A stretch of DNA of 64,000 nt from Paraphaeosphaeria minitans (lineage: Eukaryota > Ascomycota > Dothideomycetes > Pleosporales > Didymosphaeriaceae): contig WJXW01000002.1 in assembly GCA_015832175.1 (NCBI GenBank), forward strand, positions 930,001 through 994,000. Reading direction: 5' to 3'. Below are positions 10,209 to 20,330 of this stretch, piece by piece. The notes below the pieces were generated by a model, which saw nothing but the letters and a program-made list of their open reading frames with translations, was not told the DNA's origin and did no database searches. A program made the position numbers and the translations under genes. Position 1 is the first letter of the stretch. Every line of letters begins with the position of its first letter.

Positions 10209-10580
10209 CGCCGTAGATCTACTAATATAGACTATATTAAAGAGGCGCTTACAGTAATCGCTTTGCTAGAACTAAAAGAATCTTCTATATATTAAGAAAT
10301 TATAATAAGATATAGTGTTAATTAATCTACGCTAAGCTAAAGACACTAACGCGTTACGTAGTTACGTAAAGAAGGATATAAGAAATAATAAAACTTTAGT
10401 AACTAATAAGAAGTAGAGCTTCTATAGTATATTAACCGCCTTACTAAGTAGGGCCTTCTACCTACTTAGTAGATAATATAGAGCTTTACGTTTACTATTA
10501 CCTAGAAATAGGTCTTAATTGTCTAGGTTAATTGCTTCGTTTAGCGCAACACTAACACTTTAATATCTAGATAGATAGTT
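10209..10580 (+). pseudogene. RIP-degraded N-terminus of a pogo-type (Tc1/mariner, Fot1-like) transposase
   Basis: Reading through the stops, the plus frame from 10,209 gives an opening (IDYIKEALTVIALLELKES) followed by RYSVN*STLS*RH. It keeps the spacing of the Psq-type HTH of fungal pogo transposases (..REIARRYGVxRSTLSRRH..). The match continues through INRLTK*GLLPT to a V-N-C-F-V segment at about 10,530-10,544, resembling the second HTH (WVDRFV). Several stops are former CAA/CAG/CGA/TGG codons. No catalytic DDD part follows, so only the DNA-binding half remains. It sits exactly at the composition border. No terminal repeats identified. Confidence 0.6.
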
Positions 10581-10962
10581 AGTATTAATAGTAATTACTA
10601 TATATAAAGAGGAGGTAGAGGCTAGAGGATAAAGAATAACCTTCTAGACCTTCTAGTACCTTCTCTCCCCTAGTACTAGTTACCTAGAATAGTAGAGACT
10701 AGGTGTAACGGGTAGATTACGATATTGTTGTGGTGTTATAGCATCTAGCGCTAAAGACTTATAGAGGGCCTATGCGCTAAGCGAGCTAGCTGCGCAAAAC
10801 CTACACTACGCCCTAACTCTATATAAGATAAGTATTATTCTATTAATACTATTAAGTTATCCTTTTACTATTCTTCCTAGTGTGAAGCAAGTACTATTGC
10901 CTATAACTAGACCTTACACTAGGGTAATAGAGGGTAGATTAAACGTAGTTAAATAGAGTTAT
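10581..10962. other. AT-rich degraded sequence, not assigned
   Basis: RIP-like sequence between the pogo remnant and the first Copia-1 LTR. No frame resembling a known TE domain was read, and it does not match other segments in the window. It may be the decayed rest of the pogo element or of an older insertion. Confidence 0.4.
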
Positions 10963-11200
10963 TATCTGTATAGTTTATTATACAAATAGCACTAAGTAAA
11001 ATAGGGGCCTACCTACCTGTAGGGACCCGCACAAGGACCTACTACTTAGGTTAGCGCTAAGAGGTAGAGACTTTATAAAGCCCTTAGTGCCCCTTTATAT
11101 AATAGACAAGACGTAATTAATTAAACCTACTTCTTATCTTTTATATAATAGTATACTATTAACCCTTAAATACTTAATTGCAGATTAAGCCAAACCTACA
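10963..11200 (+). repeat. Copia-1 LTR (copy H 5' LTR), 238 bp
   Basis: Starts TATCTGTATAG (RIP form of TGTCTGTATAG) and ends CCAAACCTACA. Same length as the other full Copia-1 LTRs. Confidence 0.9.
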
Positions 11201-12568
11201 CTAATTAGTAGTTAATTCTAATTAACTATAAAATAGCAAGGTCTAAAAACAGAGCGCCTTATACGCTAGATACGTAGGCTCTATATTATTACCTTTACTA
11301 GAGATTAAATTTTAGATTATATAATAAGTAGAAACAAAGCGCGTATATCTATAAAGAGTTGTATAATCTAGTCTAAGCTATTCTACAGAAAAGAAAGGAA
11401 ATAGTGAACCCCTTTATAACCCTAAAAAACACGTTGTATAGTTAAACTAGCGACAACTAAATGTAAACACATTATATAATTAAACTAGTAATAACTAAAC
11501 GTAGACACGTCGCACAACTAAGAAAGATAATAATAATATGGCCTTAAGACTAGGAGACCTCCTAGAGGAACTATAACCTAAGAACGTCGCGTAATAATTA
11601 ATACTACCTCTTTAGTAAAAAGACAAAGCAATATAGCTTTAATAAGTAGAGGAAGTAATAAATATTAAGGCTATTACCTTAAAAGGAGCGATTACATAAA
11701 AGTATTAAGTAGATAGAGTAGATTTACACAGCCACCTACCCCCTTCTCTAAAACAGCTAAACACTTATATAGTGTATATAATTGCGTAATATCGCGTGAG
11801 CAGCCTTAAAAGTAAAGAGGTAATTTCTTCTTTTAATAAAGATTTTAATAACTAGAAGGAGAGAACCTTTAATAAGATTAGTTATATAGTAAGAAGAGAG
11901 CTTATTACTTTTCTTATAAAGAAAGGCTTTGTCGCTACTAATAGTATAATAAAGAACACCTATATAAAGAAACTCTTTAAACTATTATAGCTTAACTATA
12001 AGCTACAGACCTTTTATATAATAATACTATAACTATAATCTAAACTACTTCGCACAATCCTAATAATGTAACCTACACTATCTATAGGTAATGCATATAT
12101 ATATAGAGTATAGCTAGGGCCTATCCCTATACGTGCAAGGACAGAGACACTATATACAGAGCCACACTAGTGGTAGTAGCCTAAAACCCAGACTACTTTT
12201 GCCTAATAACCTATATTATACAAAGAGACTAGGCGCTCCTAGTCTTCTTAATAATAAAGGGACTATGCCCTTATCTAGCTAGACAAGATTATTCTCTTTT
12301 AGAAAGCATAGAATAAGGAGAACAACTACACTAGCTAACTATATAATATACTAGTAAACAAGGTAAGACTCTTTAGAGAGTTATACTATAGACTAGGCAT
12401 ACTATAGAACTAGTATGTAAATATCTTCCTAGGCATTCTCTCTAATTGCGCGAGCACCTACTACCTTTATAATATAGGACTAGAACTTTAATAGGAGGAA
12501 TTATATAATTAACTAAATAGACACTTTAACACTAGTGTAAACTATAACTAATACTAGACAGACTAGAC
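11201..12568 (+). pseudogene. Copia-1 leader and gag remnant
   Basis: A non-coding leader leads into a frame riddled with TAA/TAG. Readable gag blocks include LYNILVNKVRLFREVYYRLG and STYYLYNIGLELQQEELYNQLNRHF near 12,330-12,530, collinear with copy F gag. Inactive. Confidence 0.75.
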
Positions 12569-12979
12569 TATTAAATCCAAGAGGGTAGCTAGTCCTAAAG
12601 GGTTAAGGTTAGTTCTTAGGCAGGAGTACTTACAAAAGCTAAAAGGTCTTATTAATACAATAGTATCTTGTAAAGTGTAACAAGTTAATAATATAGTCTA
12701 CTAGAATCCAAATAATAGATTAATAAATAGATTAAATATAAGTATAGATAGCCTATCCTCGCGTTCCTATATACTTTAAGTAATTAGTCTACTAACTACT
12801 CTAATTAAACTAATTAAGCACTAATTAGTTACTTAGTATATTAAGTGTTTAGTCTAATTAGTTGTCTTAGCGCTCTAATCACACTAATTAGGTTATATAA
12901 CCTCTTGTGCCGTGCTGCTTAAATAATAAATACAGATACATATAAAGATCCTAAAAGGCCTAGCCTTTAAATCTTAATA
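12569..12979 (-). repeat. Gypsy-1 LTR, copy C, 411 bp
   Basis: Plus-strand start TATTAAATCCAAGAGGG (from TGTTAAATCC) and end ATCTTAATA (from TCTTAACA). Nearly collinear with both copy A LTRs in inverse orientation. Confidence 0.9.
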
Positions 12980-13088
12980 TTATTTCCCTCTTTACTAGGA
13001 TTTGTCCTTAAATTATATAACTATATCTTATACCTAGTTATAACTAGAGCTTATCTTACGTTATAAGTAGTGTTAGCTTACTTATATT

Positions 13089-13690
13089 ATGCCTAAATAA
13101 CCTTCTAAGTCTAGCACTACCTATTACTATTACCTAACTAATTTTATTAACTCCTTTAGCGAAGTTATAGTTAAGAAATACTTAATATGTATAAAATATA
13201 ACTATATTTATAATATTCACGTTTAGTCTAGAAAATATAAAGAATATATTTATTAAGGTTAATATTGCGATATACGCGTTTTAGAGTCTAAGTTTAAGCG
13301 TTTATTAGCAGAGAAAGAGAAATTATGTATATAGATAAAAGAGTTATAAGAAACATAGGAGGCTATGTTTAAGGCCTATAAAAAAGTATTAGAGAAATTA
13401 TAAGTTATACGTGTACACAAAAATTAGTTGTGTTAGTAAATAGACTTACTAGATAAGCGTGCTAAGAATATAATAGCGGTTAAGAAGAAGAATATTAAAG
13501 AGGCTAAATTTTATAAGGCTATTAATAGAGTAGTTAATAAGACTCCTTTAGGTCCCTTTTTATCCCCTATAATATAGAGCACTTTTAAGGATTTCCTATT
13601 AGAATTCTAGAATAATCTAGTGCCTTTACTATCTTAGGTACAAATATTATTATACTATATAAGTTATTAGTAGAATTCTCTAATCTTTTA
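13089..13690 (+). pseudogene. Antisense accessory frame of Gypsy-1, copy C
   Basis: From the ATG at 13,089 a plus-strand frame runs ~200 codons toward the pol 3' end, interrupted only by stops that look RIP-derived (CAA/CAG/TGG to TAA/TAG). It has a K-[CY]-x2-[CY]-x3-G-x2-C motif with a C-x2-[CY] 15 residues upstream, followed by a long charged helix (RVLESKFKRLLAEKEKL) with coiled-coil character. The last ~100 bp overlap the pol 3' end on the other strand. Homologues lie at the same place in copies A, B and D. No known family recognised; see findings. Confidence 0.6.
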
Positions 13691-14886
13691 TTAATAGTTT
13701 CTTAGGTAGTTCTCTAGTTCCTAAGTGTTTTTGCTGTATAAGTAACCTTTCTACTTAACTAGGTACATGTTGCTATACTAATTATATTTTAGAATTCTTT
13801 TAACCTTAAATTTATTTTCTTCCTTAGTTCTGTAGTAGAAGGCGGTTCTAACTAGTGTATTAGGGTCTACTAGTTCTAGTAGTAATACGTAGAATACTAG
13901 GTATATCTTTATATCTAGCAGTAGTTCTAACTTATAGTTTACTAGTAATATTTACTTAGAAATATAAAATAGTCTAACCTAAATATAATCTAGTTTCTTA
14001 TATTGCTTCTTTTATATTTAAAAGTTCTTTATAAGCAGATATGCTTTATCCCCCTTTTTTAGCTAAGGTGTTATTTTACATTTTTAGTTTTAGTAAGAAA
14101 TTAATTACTACTAAGCTTTCTTAAGATTCTCTTAGAGTTATTAGTGTATTTTTTTTATATTTTCTGCTATATCTATAGCTTCTTTTACTTTAATTATTGT
14201 AGGAAATTATTAATTAAAGAGATATAGGTATCTTCTATAGTTTATATAGAATAGTGTATGTCCTAATACTACTAATACTTTGTTATTATAGGCTAACTAT
14301 GCTATAAGTAGTAATAAAACCTAGTTATTCTTCTAACTGTTATAGTAGATGCGTAGGTACGTTTCTATAGTTTAGTTTATACGTTCTATCTATCTATCTA
14401 TTTATAGATAGTAAGCTATTAATAGCTTTTGTTTTATTCTAAGTAGGGCTATAAGCGTTATCTAATAATTTAATATAAAGAGCTTATCTCTATTACTAAT
14501 AATTATTTTTAGGATTCTATAGTGTCTAATTAGTTAGTCTAGGATAAGAAAAGCGAGTTCCTTTACTATTATTCTTTTAAGACATAGAATAAGCTTAATA
14601 TACTTAGCTAGTTAACAGACTATTACTAGTATACTATTATATTTAATTCCTGTTATTAGATTCTTAGAGTTTAGAATTCCTATAACAAAATCTATAGTAA
14701 TATCTTCCTATAGTACTATTAGTATTCTAATTACTTACATCTCTCTATATTTAAAGTGTGTGCTGTGTTTATTTCTCTAGCATTCTATATATTTATAGAT
14801 ATAAGTTATTATAGCTTCCTTAATTCCTTTAAAGGTGTAATTCCTTTAGAGAAGTTCTATTGTTTTTGTAATACCTAGGTGTCTGT
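13600..14886 (-). pseudogene. Gypsy-1 copy C integrase and chromodomain remnant
   Basis: The minus-strand reading matches copy A integrase through chromodomain (Y-L-x-K-[W*]-K-G-Y …T-[W*]-E). Many TAA/TAG stops. Truncated at 14,886 upstream of the integrase core's start. Confidence 0.75.
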
Positions 14887-15297
14887 TGTTAAGATCCGAA
14901 GGCTAGGCCTCCCAGGATCTTTATATGTATCTACATTTGTTGTTCGAGTGGCACAGCACAAAAGGTCACGTGACCTAATTAGTGTAATTAGAGCGCCAAG
15001 ACAACTAATTAGACTAAGCACTTAATATACTAAGTAACTAATTAGTGCTTAATTAGTTTAATTAGAGTGATTAGTCCACTAATTGCTTAAAGTATATAGG
15101 AACGAAAGGATAGGCTCTCTATACTTATATTTAATCTGTTTATTAATCTATTATTTAGATTCTAGTAGACTAAATTATTAACTCGTTACACTTTGCAAGA
15201 TACTATCGTATTAATAAGACTTTCTACCTTCTATAAGTACTCCTGCCTAAGAACTAACCTTAACCCTTTAGGACTAGCTACCCTCTTAGATTTAATA
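14887..15297 (+). repeat. Gypsy-1 copy A 5' LTR, 411 bp
   Basis: Starts TGTTAAGATCCGAAGG and ends GATTTAATA (from GATTTAACA). Contains the palindrome GGTCACGTGACC at 14,964-14,975, which in the 3' LTR has become GGTTACGTAACC. The primer-binding region follows as TCTTAAACACCC. Confidence 0.92.
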
Positions 15298-16708
15298 TCT
15301 TAAACACCCTTAATATAAGTACTTTATAAACTCCTACCTCTTCTACAGCTTTAGGTGCCGCTAAGATTACTTTTATAAAAGATAGTAGTAAGGCGTATAA
15401 ACCTAATCTCTACTTTAGTAAATAATCTTAAACTAATATCTAGATTCTTTAGTTAGACCTCTATTTCTTTAACTTAGATAAACCTCTTAAAGACAAAAAG
15501 AAGGTTATCTTCGCAGCGATATATATATAAGGAGATATAGGATTATAGATCTATTCTTACTTTAAAAAGTATCTAGGAATGGACTATAATAACAATAACA
15601 ACAATTACGCAAATAAACACGCTAATATAGTTAATATTATTAAGAATTATAATAACTTTAAGAAATACCTTAAACAACTCTTTAGAATTGCTAATAAAGA
15701 CTCTATTATAAAAGTAAAGATTTAGACTATAATTTAGAAATAATTAGTAGCTAAATATATAGCTAAGTTTTATAGGTACGCTGTGCAACTTAACTAGAAT
15801 AATAAATCTCTTTAGGATATATATAAATAAGGACTTAAATAGAAACTATATAAAGAACTCCTGCGTAGTAGTGCGCAAATTACTAACCTTAAAGAACTAT
15901 ATAAAGAAACTATTAGAATTAATAAAGAATAGTTTTTACTGTAATAGGAGCTCTACTAAAACCCTAGAGTAATAAGCTTTAGACAACTAGTAAAAGTAGT
16001 TTATAAGAACCTTATTAGAATTGTCTAAAAGTAATAGCTAAGGAACTACTAGAGATATAAACTAATAAAAAATGTCTAGTTTAACTACATAGGCAAAAGA
16101 AAAGGAGAAAAAATAGGCCCTAAGCAGCCTAATAAACGCATTTCTAATAAAAGTTAATAACTAATAACTAAGACCTATAAATGCTTTATATGTAGTAAAC
16201 TAGGCTACATAGCTAGAAACTATAGATTAAAGAATAAAGTCTATTAAACTAAGTTAAATATACTAACTATTAAGGACTAAGAACCTAATAAGGAATAGGA
16301 AGTTATTATAACGCTATTTAGTTACTAACGCGTTACACTAGAGTAAAATAAGTAATTAAATTTACCTAACTTACAACTATATAAAGATCTAGAAGATAAC
16401 TCTAACGTATACTATAACGTAAAAGACGTAGAAGAGATACTAAGATCTCCTATTCCTCACCTATAAAGTAGGTAAGAAGAAGATAATCTTATATTACCTA
16501 AGTATAAACTAAATGTTTAGGACTATATAGAACCCTACTAGGCACTAAAAGAAATGTAACTCTATAAAAATAAGAAGTTAGACTACGTACTGAAGTACTA
16601 CCTAGACTACTAAAATCCTATATACTAATTCTGTATATAGATATATTGCAAAGAACTAACATGTGTATAATATAAGATAGAAAAAAAAGAGAATAAGAAA
16701 TAACCTAA
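15298..16708 (+). pseudogene. Gypsy-1 copy A gag remnant with zinc knuckle
   Basis: The frame begins in the primer-binding region and reads through many TAA/TAG. Recognisable blocks are YFKKYLGMDYNNNNNNYA near 15,560-15,615 and a CCHC knuckle at about 16,180-16,225 (CFICSKLGYIARNY, the H and last C turned to Y by G-to-A). It is interrupted at 16,708 by copy B, inside a Cys-rich segment that resumes at 30,503. Confidence 0.8.
16704..16708. repeat. Target-site duplication CCTAA, left side of Gypsy-1 copy B
   Basis: CCTAA at 16,704-16,708 recurs exactly at 30,503-30,507, on the other side of copy B. Confidence 0.9.
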
Positions 16709-17120
16709 TGTTAAATCCAAGAGGGTAGCTAGTCCTAAAGGGTTAAGGTTGGTTCTTGGGCAGGAGTACTTACAGAAGGTGGAAGGTCTTGTTAATATAA
16801 TAGTATCTTATAAAGTGTAATAAGTTAATAATTTAGTCTACTAGAATCTAAATAATAGATTAATAAACAGATTAAATATAAGTATAAGAAGCTTATTCTT
16901 GCGTTCCTATATAATAGGGCTACTCTATTACTTAGTGTTACTAAGTAACTAAGTATATTACGTAACCTACTCTACTGCTTAGTGCCACTAAGTGACTAAG
17001 TATATTACGTGACCTAATTTAAGTTACTTAGCGTCTCTTTTATTACGTTTATAACCCTATTACTGTCCTATTACACCTTTATAAGCGCCTAAGTCCTATA
17101 TTATTATCTAGTACGTAATA
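16709..17120 (-). repeat. Gypsy-1 copy B 3' LTR (left), 412 bp
   Basis: Starts TGTTAAATCCAAGAGGG and ends TAGTACGTAATA (from GTAACA) on the plus strand. Its right half (sense U3) is unlike the copy A/C LTR and contains repeated ACTTAGTGNNACTAAG-like motifs. Confidence 0.92.
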
Positions 17121-17157
17121 TTATCCCCCCCTTTTTTATTCTTTATCCTAAAGAATT

Positions 17158-17690
17158 ATGCCTGCTAACTATAACTTTACAAAGCGTTATTACAACCTTA
17201 TCTTTACTATTAAAAACTATAAAGTAGTTATAGTATTAAAGTACTCTTTCTGTAAGTTACACTCTTATGTTTACAAAGTCTACATTAGCTTAGAGAAGTG
17301 TAGTAAGTATTAGAAATAAGGCTTAAAGTGTAACATAGCTATTACTAGGAATAAGTTCTTATAGTTAATTACTAAGAAGAAGAAGTTAGAGGCGTAAATA
17401 TTAGAGGCGTAAAAGAAATAGAATACAGCGTTTAAGGCCCTACGCGTAGCGTGTGTAAAAGAGAATTAGTTAGTAAAACAGTTAGCGCAGAATAAGAAGC
17501 GTACTAGTAAAGTTATTATAGTAGAGAGCGCTGCTCTAGCAGAGCTAGAGTTAAAGGAGGATCTAGCTTATTCTACTTAGCCCACTAGTCTAGCTAAACT
17601 TAGTACGTCTATATAGTTAGCAATAAACAACCTGCCTCCTAAGTTCTAGGATAATTCTTTAGTATTACTATCTTAAGTAAGTCTATTAAT
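17158..17690 (+). pseudogene. Antisense accessory frame of Gypsy-1, copy B
   Basis: ATG at 17,158, 38 bp inside the LTR. The plus frame reads ~175 codons with a C-x2-H, 12 residues, K-C-x2-Y-x3-G-x2-C arrangement (FCKLH … EKCSKY), then a Lys-rich helix (ITKKKKLEA) and a C-terminal F-[Q*]-D-N-S-L-V-L-L-S block that parallels copy C. It is much diverged from copies A/C although gag-pol is close. Convergent with pol. Confidence 0.6.
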
Positions 17691-18782
17691 AGAATACCTT
17701 AATCTTTTATTAATAGTTTCTTAGGTAGTTCTCTAGTTTCTAAGTGTTTTTACTGTGTAGGTAACCTTTCTACTTAATAAGGTATACGTTACTATACTAA
17801 TTATATTCTAGAATTCTTTTAACCTTAAATTTATTTTCTTCTTTAGTCTAGTAGTAGAAGGTGGTTTTAACTAGTGTATTAGGGTCTACTAGTTCTAGTA
17901 GTAATACGTAGAATACTAGGTGTATCTTTGCATCTAACAGTAGTTCTAACTTATAGTTTACTAGTAATATTTACTTAGAAATGTAAAATAGTCTAACCTT
18001 AATATAGTCTAGTTTCTTGTGTTTTTTCTTCTAAGTTTAAAAGTTTTCTGTAAGTAGATATACTTTATCCCCTTTCTTTAGCTAATGTGCTATTTTTTAT
18101 TTTTAGTTTTAGTATAAAATTAATTACTACTAAGCTTTCTTAAGATTCTTTTAGAGTTATTAGTGTATTTTCTTTATATTTTCTACTATATCTATAGCTT
18201 CTTTTGCTTTAATTATTATAGGAAATTGTTAATTAAAGAGATGTGGGTGTTTTCTATAGTTTGTATAGAATAGTGTATATCCTAATACTGCTAATACTTT
18301 ATTATTATAGGCTAACTGTGCTATAAGTAGTAATAAAACCTAGTTATTCTTCTAACTGTTGCAGTAGATGCGTAGGTACGTTTCTATAGTTTAGTTCGTA
18401 CATTCTGTCTGTCTGTCTGTTTATAGATAGTAAGCTGTTAATAGCTTTTATTTTGTTCTAAGTAGTGCTATAAGCGTTGTCTAATAATTTAACGTAAAGA
18501 GCTTATCTCTATCACTAATAATTATTTTTAGGATTCTGTAGTGTCTAATTAGTTAGTCTAAGATAAGAAAAGTAAGTTCCTTTACTGTTATTCTTTTAAG
18601 ACATAAAATGAGCTTAATATACTTAGTTAGTTAGTAGACTACTACTAGTATACTGTCGTATTTAATTCCTGTTATTAGATCCTTAGAGTTTAGAATTCCT
18701 ATAACAAAATTTATAGTAATGTCTTTCTATAGTGCTATTAGTATTTTAATTACTTACATCTCTCTATATTTAAGATAGATAC
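17690..18782 (-). pseudogene. Gypsy-1 copy B integrase C-terminal part and chromodomain
   Basis: Minus-strand pol C-terminus, collinear with copy C 13,650-14,760. It continues on the other side of the nested Copia-1 at 25,983. Includes the D-G-Q-T-E-R-T-type integrase segment, here a (CTGT)n run near 18,405-18,421 on the plus strand. Confidence 0.75.
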
Positions 18783-19020
18783 TGTTGGTTTGGCTAAATC
18801 TATAATTAAGTATTTAAGGATTAATAGTATACTATCGTGTAAAGGGTGAGAAGTAGGTTTAATTAATTACGTCTAGTCTATCGTACAAAGGGGCACTAAG
18901 GGCTTTATAAAGTCTCTGCCTCTTAGCGCTAACCTAAGTAGTGGGTCCTTGTGCAGGTCCCTATAGGTAGGCAGGCCCCTACTTTACCTAGTGCTACTTA
19001 TACAATAAACTATATAGACA
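18783..19020 (-). repeat. Copia-1 3' LTR of the nested copy, 238 bp
   Basis: Plus-strand start TGTTGGTTTGGC, end CTATATAGACA. Confidence 0.92.
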
Positions 19021-20330
19021 CTAGCAACTTTTCTTTTGTGCAATAGCCTATATCTATTATACGCTTTCCTTTCCTATCCTTCTCTATCTATATAGTTAGC
19101 CTTCCCCTATTAGAACAGGTTGTAGGGTAGGTGCAGTGTTACTATGTAGTAGAAGTCCTATTTACACCTACTCTTGTGCAAATAGGTAGTAACAGCTAAC
19201 CTACTTAGTTTTTACCTTACCCCCTTATATAGTAGCAGAGCCGCATTATATAATAAGGCTCTTTCTAGGCATGTGCCTTATGCGCAAATAGAAGGTGGGG
19301 TATTAAGTAATATAATACTTAGCGCTAGGTCTTAGTAAGTAAGTATAAAAGGATGTCTCCTAGCTCCCCTAAACCCTCTCTCCTTTATCCTACTTTAATA
19401 TATATATACCTTCCTCCCTTCTTGCCTTATTCTTTTTAGTGTCCTAGTGTCTAGTGGCTAGTGCTCTATTACTAGTGAATGTGTATAGCTTTTTTATATA
19501 ATGCTAATTTTTAATAAGACATATATACACACACACACTTGCTATTATATAATAGCTAATAATACTATTAGTCTATTAGGCGCTAGTGCCCTTACTGCTA
19601 GTGTCTTTGTGCTAGTTATTATAGGCTAGACTAAATCGCGTATCTAGGTTAACCTCCCCACTAGTTCGCCTAGTATAAGGGCCTTTATGTAGAGCCTAGT
19701 AGTAGATGTACGATAAATCCTCTAGAGTATCTTTATTTTTATTATACAATGCTAACAGGTGTAGGACAAAGAGGCTAGGGTAGCCTAAATACCCTCTTAG
19801 GACATTATTATGCAAATTCTAGTTAGTATAAACCTCTAGCAGTAGGCTGCTTACGTTATATAATATAAAGAATATTAGTAAGTAGTGCTTATCTAGTTGC
19901 GCAGCTAAGTTTAAAATAAGCCTTATACTTACTTATATAGCACTACTAATACTAGTAATTAGGTGTTCCTAGATTATTATGTAATTCTAGGTTATAAGTC
20001 TAAATCATATAGTGCCTACGTGTAGAAGTCGCATAGTGCTTATTGTGAGCGTTGTATATAGGGGGGGGTAAATGTCTTCGTCGCACAAAGGGGTAGGTGG
20101 GCCTAGTCTTAAGATATCTAAATTATTAATGTAGAAAATATGTTCTTTAATATCTTTATATAATCTCCTACAATGTGTTCTCTCTCTTATAATGAAACTG
20201 TGATATTAAATTAGTAGTAGGGCCTATATAGCCTAAAAATAAATATGTCTGTACAAAGTTGTAGTAAGTTAAATAGAAGAAAAGAAAAAAATTTTTTTTT
20301 TTTTAAAATAGTAAGTAAAATAACAAAAGA
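19021..20330 (-). other. Copia-1 3' non-coding region between pol and LTR
   Basis: About 1.3 kb without any readable domain, conserved in order with 57,600-58,925 of copy F. It contains a run of 8 G (20,061-20,068) and an A7T13 block (20,285-20,304). Such a long segment between RNase H and LTR is unusual for a Copia element. Confidence 0.6.

Larger units (their letters stand above)
10963..12568 (+). mobile_element. Copia-1 copy H, 5' part (LTR plus gag), truncated by Gypsy-1 copy C
   Basis: A 238-bp 5' LTR (10,963-11,200) is followed by leader and gag sequence collinear with copy F up to 12,568, where the Gypsy-1 copy C LTR begins. The continuation of copia gag (…TAGACTACTTTTACC in copy F) is not found on the far side anywhere in the window, so the rest was lost or moved. 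Unlike the other copies, its leader has only one copy of the 115-bp repeat unit (near 11,290-11,400). Confidence 0.85.
12569..14886 (-). mobile_element. Gypsy-1 copy C, 3' part only
   Basis: Minus-strand chromodomain Ty3/Gypsy element. Its 3' LTR (12,569-12,979) is followed by the antisense accessory frame and the pol C-terminus (integrase, chromodomain) until 14,886, where copy A's 5' LTR starts. The next expected Gypsy-1 sequence after 14,886 is not found beyond copy A at 35,392, so this junction is rearranged. Same LTR subfamily (411 bp, ending GATCTTAACA in sense) as copy A. Confidence 0.85.

Noticed and set aside
12569..12979. Solo LTR of Gypsy-1
   Set aside because: It is followed directly by collinear Gypsy-1 internal sequence to 14,886, so it belongs to a truncated element and is not solo.
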